Below are positions 1 to 10,226 of a DNA stretch of 64,000 nt, in pieces (position 1 is the stretch's first letter; the number at the start of each line of letters is the position of its first letter). The stretch is from Anaerococcus vaginalis (GTDB lineage Bacteria > Bacillota > Clostridia > Tissierellales > Peptoniphilaceae). Where the stretch lies: the NCBI RefSeq assembly GCF_000307225.1, contig NZ_HE978618.1, positions 48,069 through 112,068 of the forward strand. The letters are read 5' to 3'. Below the pieces are notes generated by a model. It was not told where the DNA came from. It made no database searches and worked only from the letters and a program-made list of their open reading frames with translations. The translations under genes were made by a program, and so were the position numbers.

Positions 1-2
1 AC

Positions 3-1000
3 CTAATCCTGGTCACTGTATTGTTTTAGTTTTCCTAGGGCTTGGTTTTCTATTTGTCTGATTCTTTCTCTTGATAGGGAATAAATTGTTCCTATTTCTT
101 CTAGGGTTTTTGGTTTTTCGTTATCCAAACCGTATCTGTAGATTATTATTTGTTTTTCTCTATCTGAAAGTTGATCCAAAGCTTTCATTAGGAAATCTTC
201 CATATCTTTTTTTAGGATTTGATCATCCACTGGGATTGAATCATCTCCTACCATATCCATTAGCTCATCGCCTGTTGAATCTTCTGAATCTAAATTTATA
301 TTTAGGCTTGTCGAATTTACTTGGTTTCTATTTATCAAAAATAAATCGTCAGCTTGCTTTTTATCGATTCCTTCTTGTTTTAAAATTTTGTATAATTCTT
401 CTTCGCTTGCTTCTGGATTTGCTTTTAATATTTGTTTTAATTTATTTAATTTCAAATACTTTCCAGCTGGTATTCTTATTGTATGACCTTCTTTATTTAT
501 TGCTTTTCTTATTGCCTTATCAATCCACTTGTAGGCGTAGGTTGTAAATTTGTATCCCAGACTAGGTCAAATTTTTCTGCTGCTCTTATCATTCCAAGCA
601 TTCCTGATTGGACTAAATCTTCAAGCTCAAGATCATTTCCATGTGAGCGATAAAAATATGAAGCTCTGCTCCTAACAAGACCTTGATTTTTATCTACCAA
701 GGCCCCAAGGGCATTTTGATTTCCTTCTTGAAATTGTTCTACAATTTGTTCGTTTGTTAAATCTGAAAGCCTAATTATATCGCTTCTTTGTCTTGCGACC
801 AAGGAATTTTTTATTTTTTTTACGTCTTCTTCATCTTCTTCCAATTCTTCATCTTCTAAAAATTGGTCAAATTCTTCTTTTTCATCTTCTGTAAGGCTCT
901 TATAAATTTTTTGCGCCTCTTTTTCATCAATATCATCTTCATCAAAAAAATCTTTAAATTTTTCAAAGACTTCTTCGTCATTAAAATTTATTTTATCCAT
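3..1000 (-). CDS. Sigma-70 family RNA polymerase sigma factor (RpoD-like), split by a frameshift
   Basis: Primary-type sigma factor that directs core RNA polymerase to promoters. The N-terminal ~60 residues are very acidic. Region 2 follows (ELEDLVQSGMLGMIRAAEKF), and a C-terminal region 4 carries YGLDNEKPKTLEEIG and SRERIRQIE, typical of group 1/2 sigma factors. The frame breaks near 565: AEKFD should continue as PSLGYKFTTYAYKWID, which is obtained by adding one C on the coding strand (CCT read as CT). The restored protein is about 332 residues. It is last in the gltX-cysS-rlmB-yacP cluster, the place where sigH sits in many Firmicutes, but region 4 is RpoD-like rather than SigH-like. Start is ATG at 1000 behind GGTGG. 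Whether this is the housekeeping or an alternative factor cannot be told from here. Confidence 0.85.
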
Positions 1001-1094
1001 ATAACCACCATAAATTTGAGCTACCTAAGTAGCCAAGTTCTTATAAAAATGATTTGAATTTTTATAAATTGAATTTATCTACCTTTACCATTTA

Positions 1095-1615
1095 TTATTC
1101 CAAGTCTTTTTTTATATCATCAAGTTTTTTTATTATATGATCTGATAAGGGAAATTGCTTGAAATTATTTGAAAAATCTTTTTTTTGACTTCTCTTTATT
1201 TTTACCCTTTTATTTAAAAGATCATTCCTAAGCTCAAGGGCAGTGATCCTACTTGCTCCTCTTTCAAAGGCAAGTGATTGGACTTGCCCATCATCGGTTA
1301 CAACTTTTACGTTGTGGCGACGTGCATATTTGTTGGTCATTTTTTCAATGTAGGTGTCGGCTGTTTGAAATTTTTTGGTATAGACTATTTTTATGCCAAG
1401 TTTTTCAAATATATTTTCTTTTTCACCATCTGAATTGTAGGCATCAAAAACTACGACTACTTTTTCGTTTGAAAGTGATGCGTATTCTGCCATCTCATCT
1501 ATTAATTTTTCACGAGCAAGCTCTAGGGAATTTTCTTTTATATGATTTAATTCAGGCCAAGAATTTATTATGTTATAGCCATCAACATAGGTTATATTTT
1601 TTTAGTTAAAGCCAT
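1095..1615 (-). CDS. yacP: YacP-like NYN-domain ribonuclease (Rae1 family), frameshifted near its start
   Basis: NYN/PIN-like nuclease. The B. subtilis relative Rae1 cleaves mRNA on the ribosome (family knowledge). The acidic active-site pattern is visible: VDGYN near the N-terminus, VVVVFDAYNSD in the middle and TDDGQVQ later. In-frame codons upstream of the first ATG at 1493 encode ITYVDGYNIINSWPELNH, so the true start is earlier. Adding one A to the 7-base A/T run at 1597-1603 opens the frame to an ATG at 1615, giving about 173 residues and overlapping the end of rlmB. Position next to rlmB and the sigma factor is the classical cluster order. Confidence 0.8.
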
Positions 1616-2315
1616 TTTGTCTTAGACTTTCATAGATTGCGATTGCACTTGCCACCGATGCGTTTAATGAATTTATTTTGCCAAGCATGGGTATTTTTAT
1701 TAATCCATCGCAATTTTCTCTTACAAGTCTTGAAAGTCCCTTTCCTTCATTGCCAACAACTAGGGCAATTTTCCCTCTAAGATCTGTTTGGGTTATATCA
1801 CCCTCAGCTTCTCCAGCTAGTCCATAAACCCAAAAATTTTCTTTTTTTATTTCTTTTATGGCCCTATTTATGTTTTTAACCATGGCTATATCAATGTTGT
1901 TGATTGCTCCTGCACTTGTTTTGTAAACTGTTGAGTTTACTTTCGCAGATCTTCTTTCTGAAATAATTATTCCATCAAATCCAAAAGCCTCTGCACTTCT
2001 AATTATTGCACCAAGATTGTGAGGATCTTCTATTTGATCTAAAATCATTAATCTTTTTTTATCTTTTAAATCATCAAGGTCCTTGTACTTATAATCTTCT
2101 ACTTCGATTTCAACACCTTGGTGGTTGCCGGAAATTTTTGAAAAATAATCCTTGTCTTCAAAAAATATTGGCACATTTTCATCTTCCAATTTATTTATAA
2201 TCTTATCAATTAGTTTGTGATTTTTGCCCTTGTTATCCAAAATATGAGCTTTTTTTATATTTTCACCTGCATCAATGGTTTCAAGTACAGATTTTCTTCC
2301 ATATATACTTGCCAT
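1602..2315 (-). CDS. rlmB: 23S rRNA 2'-O-ribose methyltransferase RlmB (SpoU/TrmH family)
   Basis: SAM-dependent methyltransferase that modifies a ribose of 23S rRNA. 237 residues, the normal size. It has an N-terminal L30e-like substrate-binding domain (IYGRKSVLETI) and a C-terminal SPOUT knot. The three SPOUT motifs are present: LDQIEDPHNLGAIIRSAEAFG, LVVGNEGKGLSRLVRENCD and IPMLGKINSLNASVASAIA. The start overlaps the stop of cysS by one base, so translation is probably coupled. The family name is secure; RlmB versus another TrmH-type enzyme rests on the cluster and domain layout. Confidence 0.92.
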   Translation of the reverse strand: MASIYGRKSVLETIDAGENIKKAHILDNKGKNHKLIDKIINKLEDENVPIFFEDKDYFSKISGNHQGVEIEVEDYKYKDLDDLKDKKRLMILDQIEDPHNLGAIIRSAEAFGFDGIIISERRSAKVNSTVYKTSAGAINNIDIAMVKNINRAIKEIKKENFWVYGLAGEAEGDITQTDLRGKIALVVGNEGKGLSRLVRENCDGLIKIPMLGKINSLNASVASAIAIYESLRQNGFN

Positions 2316-3733
2316 TATTTAAGCTCCCACTTGGTTCCTTCTCTTGTATCTTTGATTAAAATTCCCATTTCAAAAAGTTTGTCACGAATTTCATCAGCCT
2401 TTTTAAAATCTTTTGCTTTTTTCGCTTCTTTTCTTTCTTCAATTAGTTTATTTATCAAATCTTCATCAATAGAATCGTCTGTTTTTTTTCTATTCTCTAT
2501 ACCAAGTACGTCTTCAAGTTTTATAAATAGATTTCTTGTTTTTTCTACAAATTCTTTTGAAGAATTTTCATCAAGTTTTGTATTAGCAAATTTTGAAATT
2601 TCAAATAAAACTGTAAGGGCATCTGCAGTGTTTAGGTCATCATCCATAACTTTTCTAAAATTATTTTCAAAATTATCAAGCTCTTTTAGCAAATCTTTTT
2701 CTTCATCTTTTAAATTTCCACTAGTTTTTTCTAAAAGATCATCCATCCTAAATTTAGCATTGTTTAATCTTTCTAGGGAATTTTTTGCTTGTTCTATTAT
2801 TTCTCTTGTGAAATTTATTGGAAGTCTATAACCTGCGGACAAAAGCCAAAATCTTACAACCATAAGGTCGTATTCTTTTTTAATATCGTGTAGGGTAAAG
2901 AAATTTCCCAAAGACTTACTCATTTTGGTTCCGTCAACTTGGATCATTCCGTTGTGCATCCAATAATTTGCAAATTTTTTGCCTGATCTTGTTTCTGATT
3001 GGGCAATTTCATTTTCGTGGTGAGGAAATTGTAAATCTTCTCCACCAGCATGAAGGTCAATTGTTTCTCCCAATATTTTTTTGCTCATGGTTGAACATTC
3101 TATATGCCAGCCCGGTCTACCCTTGCCCCAAGGAGAATCCCAAGAGATTTCTCCTTCTTTTTTTGTAGCTTTCCAAAGGGCAAAATCCATTGAATTTCTT
3201 TTTTTGCCCTTGTCTTTATCATCTAATCTATTTGATGCACCTTCTCTTAAATCTTCAATATTTTTTCCTGAAAGATGTCCATAATCTTTGGCTTTTGAAA
3301 TATCAAAATAAACATCTCCATCAGATTCGTAAGCACAATCCTTATCCACCAATTCTTTTACAAATTCTATAATATCATTCATAGTTTCTGTAGCTTTTGG
3401 GTGGATAGTGTGCTTCTCGTCAAGATTCAAATCTTTTGCATCTTCCATATAAGCTTTTATATACTTATCTGTAACTTCCTTAGTTGATATATTTTCTTTT
3501 ATGGCCTTATTTATAATTTTATCGTCAACATCTGTAAAATTTACAACGTATTTTACATCATTTCCGAGATATCTTAAATATCTTCTCATTGTATCAAAAA
3601 TTACCAAAGGACGAGCATTTCCTATGTGCATATAATCATAAACAGTTGGGCCGCATACATACATTCTTACCTTGTTTTCATCGATTGTCTTGAAATCTTC
3701 TTTTTTTCTTGTGAATGTATTATATATTTTCAT
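2315..3733 (-). CDS. cysS: Cysteinyl-tRNA synthetase
   Basis: Class I aminoacyl-tRNA synthetase charging tRNA-Cys; 472 residues, full length. The HIGH signature appears as HIGNARP after YVCGPTVYD. Zinc ligands include the Cys in YVCGP, GWHIECS and HHENE. The KMSKS loop is TKMSKSLGN. The C-terminal anticodon-binding domain ends at GTKWELK. ATG at 3733 has an AAGGAAA ribosome site. Only two bases separate it from the gltX stop, so the genes are cotranscribed. Confidence 0.97.
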   Translation of the reverse strand: MKIYNTFTRKKEDFKTIDENKVRMYVCGPTVYDYMHIGNARPLVIFDTMRRYLRYLGNDVKYVVNFTDVDDKIINKAIKENISTKEVTDKYIKAYMEDAKDLNLDEKHTIHPKATETMNDIIEFVKELVDKDCAYESDGDVYFDISKAKDYGHLSGKNIEDLREGASNRLDDKDKGKKRNSMDFALWKATKKEGEISWDSPWGKGRPGWHIECSTMSKKILGETIDLHAGGEDLQFPHHENEIAQSETRSGKKFANYWMHNGMIQVDGTKMSKSLGNFFTLHDIKKEYDLMVVRFWLLSAGYRLPINFTREIIEQAKNSLERLNNAKFRMDDLLEKTSGNLKDEEKDLLKELDNFENNFRKVMDDDLNTADALTVLFEISKFANTKLDENSSKEFVEKTRNLFIKLEDVLGIENRKKTDDSIDEDLINKLIEERKEAKKAKDFKKADEIRDKLFEMGILIKDTREGTKWELK

Positions 3734-3734
3734 A

Positions 3735-5217
3735 TTAAAAATTTTCCTTAACGTAATTTAATCTGTTGATCATTTTTTCCTTGCCCATAATTACGAAGGC
3801 ATTTACAAGTTCTGGTCCGTGAACATTTCCTGTAAGTCCTGCCCTAACTGGGAACCATAAATTCTTTCCTTTTATTCCTGTTTCTTTTTGTATAGCTTTC
3901 ATTATGGTTTTTGCAAAATCTAAATCAACTTCATCAACTTCTTCAAGTTTTCCAATAAAGGCATCAAATAAAGTTTTAGCCTCATCAGTTTTAATAGCCT
4001 CAACAGCTTCATCAGTCCATTTCATATCTTTATCATCTACATAATAAACATAAGCTTCATCTTTTATATCAGAAAATTTATCAATTGCTGATTGCCAAGT
4101 TGCTGCTAGAAGATTTAATTTTTCTTCTGGATAATCTTCTCCAAAAAAATCCTGCTTCAATGCAATATGGTTTTATAGCTTTTGCTAAATCTTCAACGCT
4201 CATCTCTCTTACATAATGACCATTTACCCAATCAAGTTTTCTTACATCAAAAACAGCTCCAGTTTTATTTACCCTATCAAAAGTAAATTGATCAGCAAGT
4301 TCTTTCATTGTAAAAATTTCTTCTTCGCTATCAGGTGACCAACCCAAAAGAGCCAAATAATTTATAAGTCCTTCTGGTAAATATCCTCTTTCGATGAAAT
4401 CTTCAACCATTCCATCTCCATTTCTCTTAGAATATTTTTTGTGATCTTTGTTTAAAACTGTAGGAAGGTGGATATATTCTGGAGCTTCCCATCCAAAAGC
4501 TTGGTATAAGAAAATGTGTTTTGGAGTTGAAGAAATCCATTCGTCCCCTCTTACAACGTGAGTGATTCCCATTTCATGATCATCAACAATAACTGCAAAA
4601 TGATAAGTTGGATATCCATCTTCTTTTATCAAAACTTGGTCGTCCATATCATTTGTATTAAAGGTAATTTTTCCCTTAATCCTATCATCAAAAGAAATGT
4701 CAGTATCTTTTGGAAGTTTTAATCTTACAGTATATTTTTCACCCTTTGCAATTTTTTCTTTTGCTTCTTCCAAAGTAAGTGAACGACAAAGTCCATCATA
4801 TTTTGGAGTAAGACCATCAGCTTTTTGTCTTGCTCTTAAATTATCAAGTCTTTCTTTTGAGCAAAAACAATAATAAGCCTTGCCTTCTTCAATTAATTTT
4901 TCAATATATTTATCATAAATCCCAGCCTTAACCCTGTCAGATTGGATATAAGGACCACAATTTCCTTTTTCAGTAACTTCTCCATTTTCATCAAGCATAA
5001 CACCTTCGTCAATTTCAATTCCTGACCATTTTAAAGTCTTTAATAAATTTTCCAAGGCTCCTTCAACAAATCTGGTTCTGTCTGTATCTTCAATTCTTAA
5101 AAGCATTTTTCCACCAGTATGTCTTGCATAAAGGTAATTAAAAAGTGCTGTTCTAAGTCCACCGATGTGGAGGTAACCAGTTGGTGATGGTGCAAATCTA
5201 ACTCTAGTTTCTGTCAT
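3735..5217 (-). CDS. gltX: Glutamyl-tRNA synthetase, split by a homopolymer insertion
   Basis: Charges tRNA-Glu (and tRNA-Gln in organisms using the transamidation route). HIGH-like motif YLHIGGLRTALFN and KMSKS-like KKYSKRNGDG are present. The frame shifts at the T7 run at 4142-4148: removing one base joins AGFF to GEDYPEEKLNLLAATWQ and yields about 493 residues, the normal bacterial length. The C-terminal anticodon-binding part (GKNLWFPVRAGLTGNVHGPE) is intact in the second frame. First gene of the cluster. Because GluRS is essential, an assembly error is far likelier than a real mutation. Confidence 0.93.
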
Positions 5218-5248
5218 AAGTCCTCCTTAAAAATATTACTTTAATTAT

Positions 5249-5254
5249 ATAATA
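5249..5254 (-). promoter_or_regulatory. Probable -10 box of the gltX operon
   Basis: A TATAAT hexamer lies about 30 bases upstream of the gltX start in the correct orientation. The -35 region is poor (TATAAG-like), so this is a tentative call. Confidence 0.35.
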
Positions 5255-5320
5255 TCTTGACTAATTTATAAACTTATATTTTTTTCAAAATTTCTCAAAT
5301 TTTTTTAAAAATTAATGAAA

Positions 5321-5347
5321 ACGAAAGGGAGTGTAAAACTCACTCCC
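5321..5347 (-). terminator. Stem-loop in the gltX/hydrolase gap
   Basis: GGGAGTG and CACTCCC form a 7-bp stem with a 7-base loop. On the minus strand it is followed by TTTCGTTTTC, a weak terminator tail. No gene is seen that it would terminate, so it may be an attenuator-like element or the end of a short RNA. The remainder of this 280-base gap is AT-rich and holds the two divergent promoters. Confidence 0.35.
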
Positions 5348-5498
5348 TCCCAAATACTGAATACATTTTAACACGAAAAATAATTTTTTTCAAGATTAAT
5401 TATGTTATATATTTTTTTATTTTTTATAGACAAATTTTTTCCAAATTTAGCTTTTAAATTATATAATATGCTTAAATAATTTTGTTTATGAGGTGAAT

Positions 5499-6473
5499 AT
5501 GAAATTTATTAAGAAAAATTGGAAAAAGATTATAATAGCTTTTTTGTTTTTGACAGCAGTGTCGACTTATTTTATCGGATCTTATTTTGTAAATTATGCT
5601 TTAGTTGCAAATTCTGGTGGTGAAAAAAGACCAGATAAGAAAAATTTGACAAGTGAAGAAGTAATAAAAGAAAAACGCAAGAAATTTCTGGATGAAAAAA
5701 GAGATAAATGGCTAAAAGATGTTGCAAAAAATACAAAAAATATAGAAGTTAAAACAAATGATGGATTGAAATTATATGGACACACTTACACTCAAAAAAA
5801 AGATTCTAAAAATTGGATTATTCTTGTGCACGGTTACCAATCTAGCGAAAAAAGATCACAAATGCTTGCTGCAAATTTTTATGAATTAGGATACAATGTT
5901 TTAACTTATTCTTTAAGAGGTCATAGGCCTAGTGAAGGAAAATATATTGGTATGGGTGGAAAAGATAGCGAAGATTTATTAAAATTTATTGATTATTTAA
6001 TTCAAATAAATCCAAATGCAAAAATCACCTTACACGGAACATCCATGGGAGCGGCAACTGTATTAAATGCTTCTGGATTCAATTTACCAAAAAATATATG
6101 TTCTATTATAGATGACTGTGGTTATTCAAATTTATGGGAAATTTTTTCTAAAGAATTGAATTTAAGATTTAATCTTCCTAGCTTTCCAGTTCTTTATATG
6201 GCAAATACAATGGCACAAATAAAGGCAGGTATTAACATAAAAAATATTAATCCTATTGAACAGGTAGCAAAATCAAAAGTGCCTATAATGTTTATTCACA
6301 CAACAGGAGATGATTTTATTCCTAAGGAAATGACTGATAGGATGTTTAATATAAAAAAGAACTCAAAAGAAAAATTAATAATAAAAGGCTTTAGGCACGC
6401 AGACGCAGTTTTTGCAGATAAAGATTATTTTAAGAAAATTGATAAATTTATAAGAGAAAATTCCAATAAATAA
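5499..6473 (+). CDS. Membrane-anchored alpha/beta hydrolase
   Basis: Serine hydrolase of the alpha/beta fold, tethered by one N-terminal membrane helix (residues ~8-32) with the catalytic domain outside. The oxyanion region ILVHGYQSS, nucleophile elbow HGTSMGAA (Ser), an acid in TGDDFIP and a histidine in RHADAV make a complete triad. It resembles YqkD/BAAT-like hydrolases; substrate unknown. ATG at 5499 is preferred over GTG at 5493 because the AGGTG ribosome site then precedes the start. Transcribed alone, with a TATAAT around 5461 and a strong terminator after the stop. Confidence 0.85.
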   Translation: MKFIKKNWKKIIIAFLFLTAVSTYFIGSYFVNYALVANSGGEKRPDKKNLTSEEVIKEKRKKFLDEKRDKWLKDVAKNTKNIEVKTNDGLKLYGHTYTQKKDSKNWIILVHGYQSSEKRSQMLAANFYELGYNVLTYSLRGHRPSEGKYIGMGGKDSEDLLKFIDYLIQINPNAKITLHGTSMGAATVLNASGFNLPKNICSIIDDCGYSNLWEIFSKELNLRFNLPSFPVLYMANTMAQIKAGINIKNINPIEQVAKSKVPIMFIHTTGDDFIPKEMTDRMFNIKKNSKEKLIIKGFRHADAVFADKDYFKKIDKFIRENSNK

Positions 6474-6565
6474 TAAAGTATAAAAACTTAGCTATTTTTT
6501 TAAATATTATATAAATTTATAAAAGATTATTGGCTTAAATTATTTTTATGTGGGCAAATAAAAAA

Positions 6566-6598
6566 ATCAAGGATAAAATTATCATCCTTGATTTTTTT
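6566..6598. terminator. Bidirectional rho-independent terminator
   Basis: ATCAAGGAT and ATCCTTGAT pair around a 9-base loop with a T run on the plus strand and an A run on the other side. It serves the convergent hydrolase and ROK kinase genes. Confidence 0.85.
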
Positions 6599-6619
6599 AG
6601 TCAATTTATTTTGAAATTT

Positions 6620-7471
6620 TTACATAGATTTTGCTAGCAAATATCCTCCAACTAAAGCAGAGTCGTTTTTTAGTTTTGGTTTTACTATATATTTTTCGCT
6701 TGGGGTAATTTCTAGGTAAGCTCCTTTTATTTTGTCAAATTCTTCTCTTATCATTTCTATAAAGCCTTCTTTATTTATTACGCCTCCTCCTATTATTACT
6801 ATTTCTGGTCTTAAAACCAAGGTGTAGGTGTAAATTGCTTGTGCTATATAATTTGCTGCAATTTTGAAGGCTTTTTCATTTATATCGGCTTCTTTTGGAT
6901 TTTTTCCTAATCTTTTATGAATGCTTGGTCCACAAGCAAGACCTTCTAGGCAATCTTGGTGGTAGGTGCAAGTTGATTCAAAATCATCTTCTTTTAATCT
7001 TTTTATATTTATATGTCCCATTTCTGGATGGGAAAATCCGTTTAATAATTTTCCATTTTGGATATAGGCTCCGCCGATTCCTGTTCCTATTGTAAGATAT
7101 AGGCTTGAGTTTAAATTTTCTCCTGCTCCCTTGTTTGCTTCTCCTATTAATGAAAGTCCTACGTCTGTTACGATTTTAATTTTTTGGCAAACTTGCTTTT
7201 TTAAATTTCCTAATAAATCGTAATTTACCCAAAGTTTTTTTGGGGTATTTTGGATATATCCGTAAGTTTTTGAATTTTCGTTTAAATCTATTGGACCAAA
7301 GGCTCCTACTCCTAAAGATTTGACTGGATTTTTCTTATAAAATTCTCCGATTTTTTCTAAATTTTCTTCAGGTTTTGATGTATCTATCCAACAATCGTCT
7401 ATTACTTTTCCATTTTCGTCAAATGCTGCACATTTTATTTTTGTTCCACCAAATTCTATTGAACCGTACAT
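6620..7471 (-). CDS. ROK-family sugar kinase, fructokinase-like
   Basis: Cytoplasmic ATP-dependent hexokinase of the ROK family, 283 residues. The N-terminal phosphate loop is EFGGTKIKCA, the central loop TIGTGIGGAY, and the zinc site HPEMGH plus CTYHQDCLEG is the form seen in fructokinases (GmuE/ScrK type). The ATP-binding C-terminal IIGGGVI is present. Fructose is the best-guess substrate. It follows the S41 protease by one base with AGGAGG inside the upstream gene's end, so translation is coupled. No sugar transporter is adjacent. Confidence 0.85.
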   Translation of the reverse strand: MYGSIEFGGTKIKCAAFDENGKVIDDCWIDTSKPEENLEKIGEFYKKNPVKSLGVGAFGPIDLNENSKTYGYIQNTPKKLWVNYDLLGNLKKQVCQKIKIVTDVGLSLIGEANKGAGENLNSSLYLTIGTGIGGAYIQNGKLLNGFSHPEMGHINIKRLKEDDFESTCTYHQDCLEGLACGPSIHKRLGKNPKEADINEKAFKIAANYIAQAIYTYTLVLRPEIVIIGGGVINKEGFIEMIREEFDKIKGAYLEITPSEKYIVKPKLKNDSALVGGYLLAKSM

Positions 7472-7472
7472 C

Positions 7473-8866
7473 CTATCCTCCTATTTTTTCTAATTTTTTT
7501 ATAGTATCAATTGACTCATTAAAACTTTCTGTATTTATGTCTGGGCTTGTTTTTTCTTCTTCATTTATCAAACCATTTTGTGCATAGCCGAGAGTATTTG
7601 TATATGTGAAAACAAGTCCTGAATTTGGGCAAACATCATTTATTATTCCTAAGGTTATTCCATCTCCTCCAGTTTTTTGCCCAACTAATTTTGCAACTTT
7701 TGAATTTTTACAGAAATTTGCCATTCCTTCTGCTGCTGAATATACTCCCTCTCCTACTAATAGGTATAAATTTCCTTTAAATTTATTTTTTTCTTTGGAG
7801 TAATTTCTATTTTATCGTCGCAATAATAGGAGAAATCTTTTAGATCTTCTTTGTGTTCAAGATCCATATTTTCTAAATCTACATTTGAGATGTCCTCGTA
7901 GGAAATATCTTCGCTTTCTAATAAAAGTCTTGTTCTCATTCCGTCTTTAAAAAACATATGGTTATTTACAGAAACTTTTTTGTTTATCAGTCTTGGCAAT
8001 AAATATTCTTGCCAATATTCTATATTTCCTCCAGAATTTTCTCTAATGTCTATCACTATGGCTTTAAGATTTTTATTTTTTTCTAAAAATTCATCCAATT
8101 TTTCCATATCAGCTTTTAGTTCATATTCTGCAAGCATTTCATTTACTTTTACAAGGCCAATCCCCTTTGCAATCATTTTTACTTCTATATTTTCTCCGGA
8201 TTTTTCTGTATTATTGGATTTTTTTAAGGATTTTTTTGTTTTTAATTCTTTTGATTGCATACCCTTAACTCCATACCTATCTCTTACGCTTTCTTTATTC
8301 ATAGTCAAAAATTCGTAATACATAGATGGGTCTTTCCAAAAATGTGAATAATATTCTAGGGTTTCTTCTACATAATCTTTTTCTGCTATTGTCGCATGGT
8401 CATTATGAAGATCGCCTATTATTTTTTGCATGGTTTTGGTAAATTCTTCGTCATTTTTGCAAAATTTTATTTCGCTTAAATATTTTGGATAGTTTGAAAG
8501 AAAATCTATTCCATATTTTCTTTTCAAAACTCCAAAGAATGGATAATTATCTTTTATTTGCTTGAAAAGATAATCAAAATCTTCTACCATTTCTTCTTGG
8601 CTTAATTTTTTCTTTTCTTTTTTATCTTCAAAAATCAATTTACAAGGTCCGTCAAGCTTATCGTACCAAGTCATATAGTCTTCTATAGACTTAAATTCAT
8701 CTATTTTATCTGGATTTATTTTTTTTATCTTTTTTTCTTTTGGTTTTTTTTCTGAAATTAAAGTATCTCTTCTTTGTTCAAGATAATTAATTCTTCTTTG
8801 AACACAAGATGAGAATAAAATAAGAATTGCCAAAAATAAAAGACTTAGTTTACTTCTTCTCTTCAT
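7473..8866 (-). CDS. S41-family (C-terminal processing-like) lipoprotein peptidase, frameshifted
   Basis: The N-terminus is a lipoprotein signal (LLFLAILILFSSC, lipobox Cys ~21), so it is exported and lipid-anchored. The S41 fold is visible: IGLVKVNEM, VIDIRENSGGN (oxyanion strand), and the nucleophile region GVYSAAEGMANF. The frame breaks in the A7/T7 run near 7788-7794: adding one A joins TPKK to NKFKGNLYLLVGEGVYSAAEG, making about 464 residues. Without this the catalytic Ser is lost, so the repair matters. A role in wall or peptide turnover is inference. Its start overlaps the small membrane protein gene upstream. Confidence 0.8.
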
Positions 8867-9197
8867 CTAAGCCTCCATTTATAATCCAATCCCTTTTTTT
8901 TATTTCATATAAAAATGGAAGGATTCCTATTGGATTTATTAAAGAAAAAGCTAGTATTTGAAAAAGTTTTATTGAAATTCCTTTTTTTTCATTTCTAATA
9001 ATTGAACCTATGACCTTGTTGTTTCTTTTTATTAAATATATTGCTCTTAGGAACAAAAAAGCTCCTCCTAAAAGCTCAAAAATTTCTTTATAATATATGC
9101 CAAAGGCTAAAACGCAAATTGAGGATAAAAAATAAAGAAAGTATGATATTTTATTTTTTCTATTATATATTTTTAATTTTGTATTTTCTCTATTCAT
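8850..9197 (-). CDS. Small membrane protein of unknown function
   Basis: 115 residues with about three hydrophobic stretches (~19-37, ~38-57 and ~77-96) and basic ends (MNRENTKLKIYNRKNK; GLDEEKK). I do not recognise a family. It overlaps the S41 lipoprotein gene by 17 bases and follows tsaD at short distance, so it is probably the first member of a small membrane/envelope operon with the protease and the ROK kinase. Confidence 0.7.
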   Translation of the reverse strand: MNRENTKLKIYNRKNKISYFLYFLSSICVLAFGIYYKEIFELLGGAFLFLRAIYLIKRNNKVIGSIIRNEKKGISIKLFQILAFSLINPIGILPFLYEIKKRDWIINGGLDEEKK

Positions 9198-9214
9198 AAT
9201 TTTATTATATCAAA

Positions 9215-10226
9215 TTAAAGTCCTAAATTTGGATAAACTTTTAAATAATTGTCAGATCTTTCTCCAGCCTTGTAATTGAGGTAACCTGCCATAGCAATCA
9301 TAGCTGCATTATCAGTACATAAAATTATATCTGGATAATAAAATTTTACTCCTCTTTTTTCACATTCTTCTTTTAATCTTTCTTTTAATCTTGAATTTGC
9401 AGCAACTCCACCTGAAACTGCCAAGATTTTTAGACCTGTTTCGTCAATTAATCTCATAGATTTTTCAACTAAAACATCCACAACAGCTTCTTGGAAACTT
9501 GCTGCCAAGTCAGCCTTATTTATTTCTAAATTTTTTTGATTTTGGTGGTTCATATAATTTAAAACTGAAGTTTTAAGTCCTGAAAATGAAAAATCGTATG
9601 AATTTTTTTTCAAGCATAATTCTTGGAAAATCAATTGCATCCTTATTTCCTTCTTTTGCAAGTTTATCAATTTTTGGTCCACCTGGATAACCAAGGCCTA
9701 TTGATCTTGCAATTTTATCGTAAGATTCTCCAGCAGCATCATCTCTTGTTGTTCCAATTATTTCATAATCTGTATAGCCATTTACTTTTACAAGATAAGT
9801 ATGACCTCCACTTACAACCAAAGAAATAAAGGGTGGCTTGAGATCTTTATTTGATAAATAATTTGCACAAATATGTCCTTGCATATGATTTGTTCCAATC
9901 ATTGGAATATTTGCTGACAAAGAAAGAGCCTTTGCTGCAGAAATTCCTACCAAAAGTGAACCTATAAGTCCTGGACCTTTTGTTACAGAAATTAAATCTA
10001 TGTCTTTATAAGATAAATTTGTATCCAAAAGTGCCTTTTCAATCAAAGGATTGATTGCTTCAAGATGTTTTCTTGAGGCGATTTCTGGTACAACTCCTCC
10101 AAATATCTTATGTATATCAATTTGTGATGATATTAAATTTACTAAAACTTCCCTGTCGTTTTTCAAAATAGCAACTGAAGAATCATCACAGGAAGTTTCA
10201 ATTCCCATTGTATAAAAATCTTTCAT
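9215..10226 (-). CDS. tsaD: tRNA N6-adenosine threonylcarbamoyltransferase, split by a homopolymer insertion
   Basis: Transfers threonylcarbamoyl to A37 of ANN-decoding tRNAs, acting with TsaB and TsaE. ASKA fold: [10 protein letters not shown] at the N-terminus, the metal histidines in NHMQGH, and SGGHTYLV. The frame breaks in an 8-base A/T run near 9602-9610: removing one base joins PRIMLEK to [14 protein letters not shown] and gives 336 residues, the family norm. The C-terminal [10 protein letters not shown] and CTDNAAMIA are intact. Essential in most bacteria, so a sequencing error is likely. ATG at 10226 directly abuts the rimI stop. Confidence 0.93.

Noticed and set aside
5321..5347. 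Terminator of a gene in the gltX/hydrolase gap
   Set aside because: No gene or promoter upstream on the minus strand was found; reported only as a stem-loop with low confidence.
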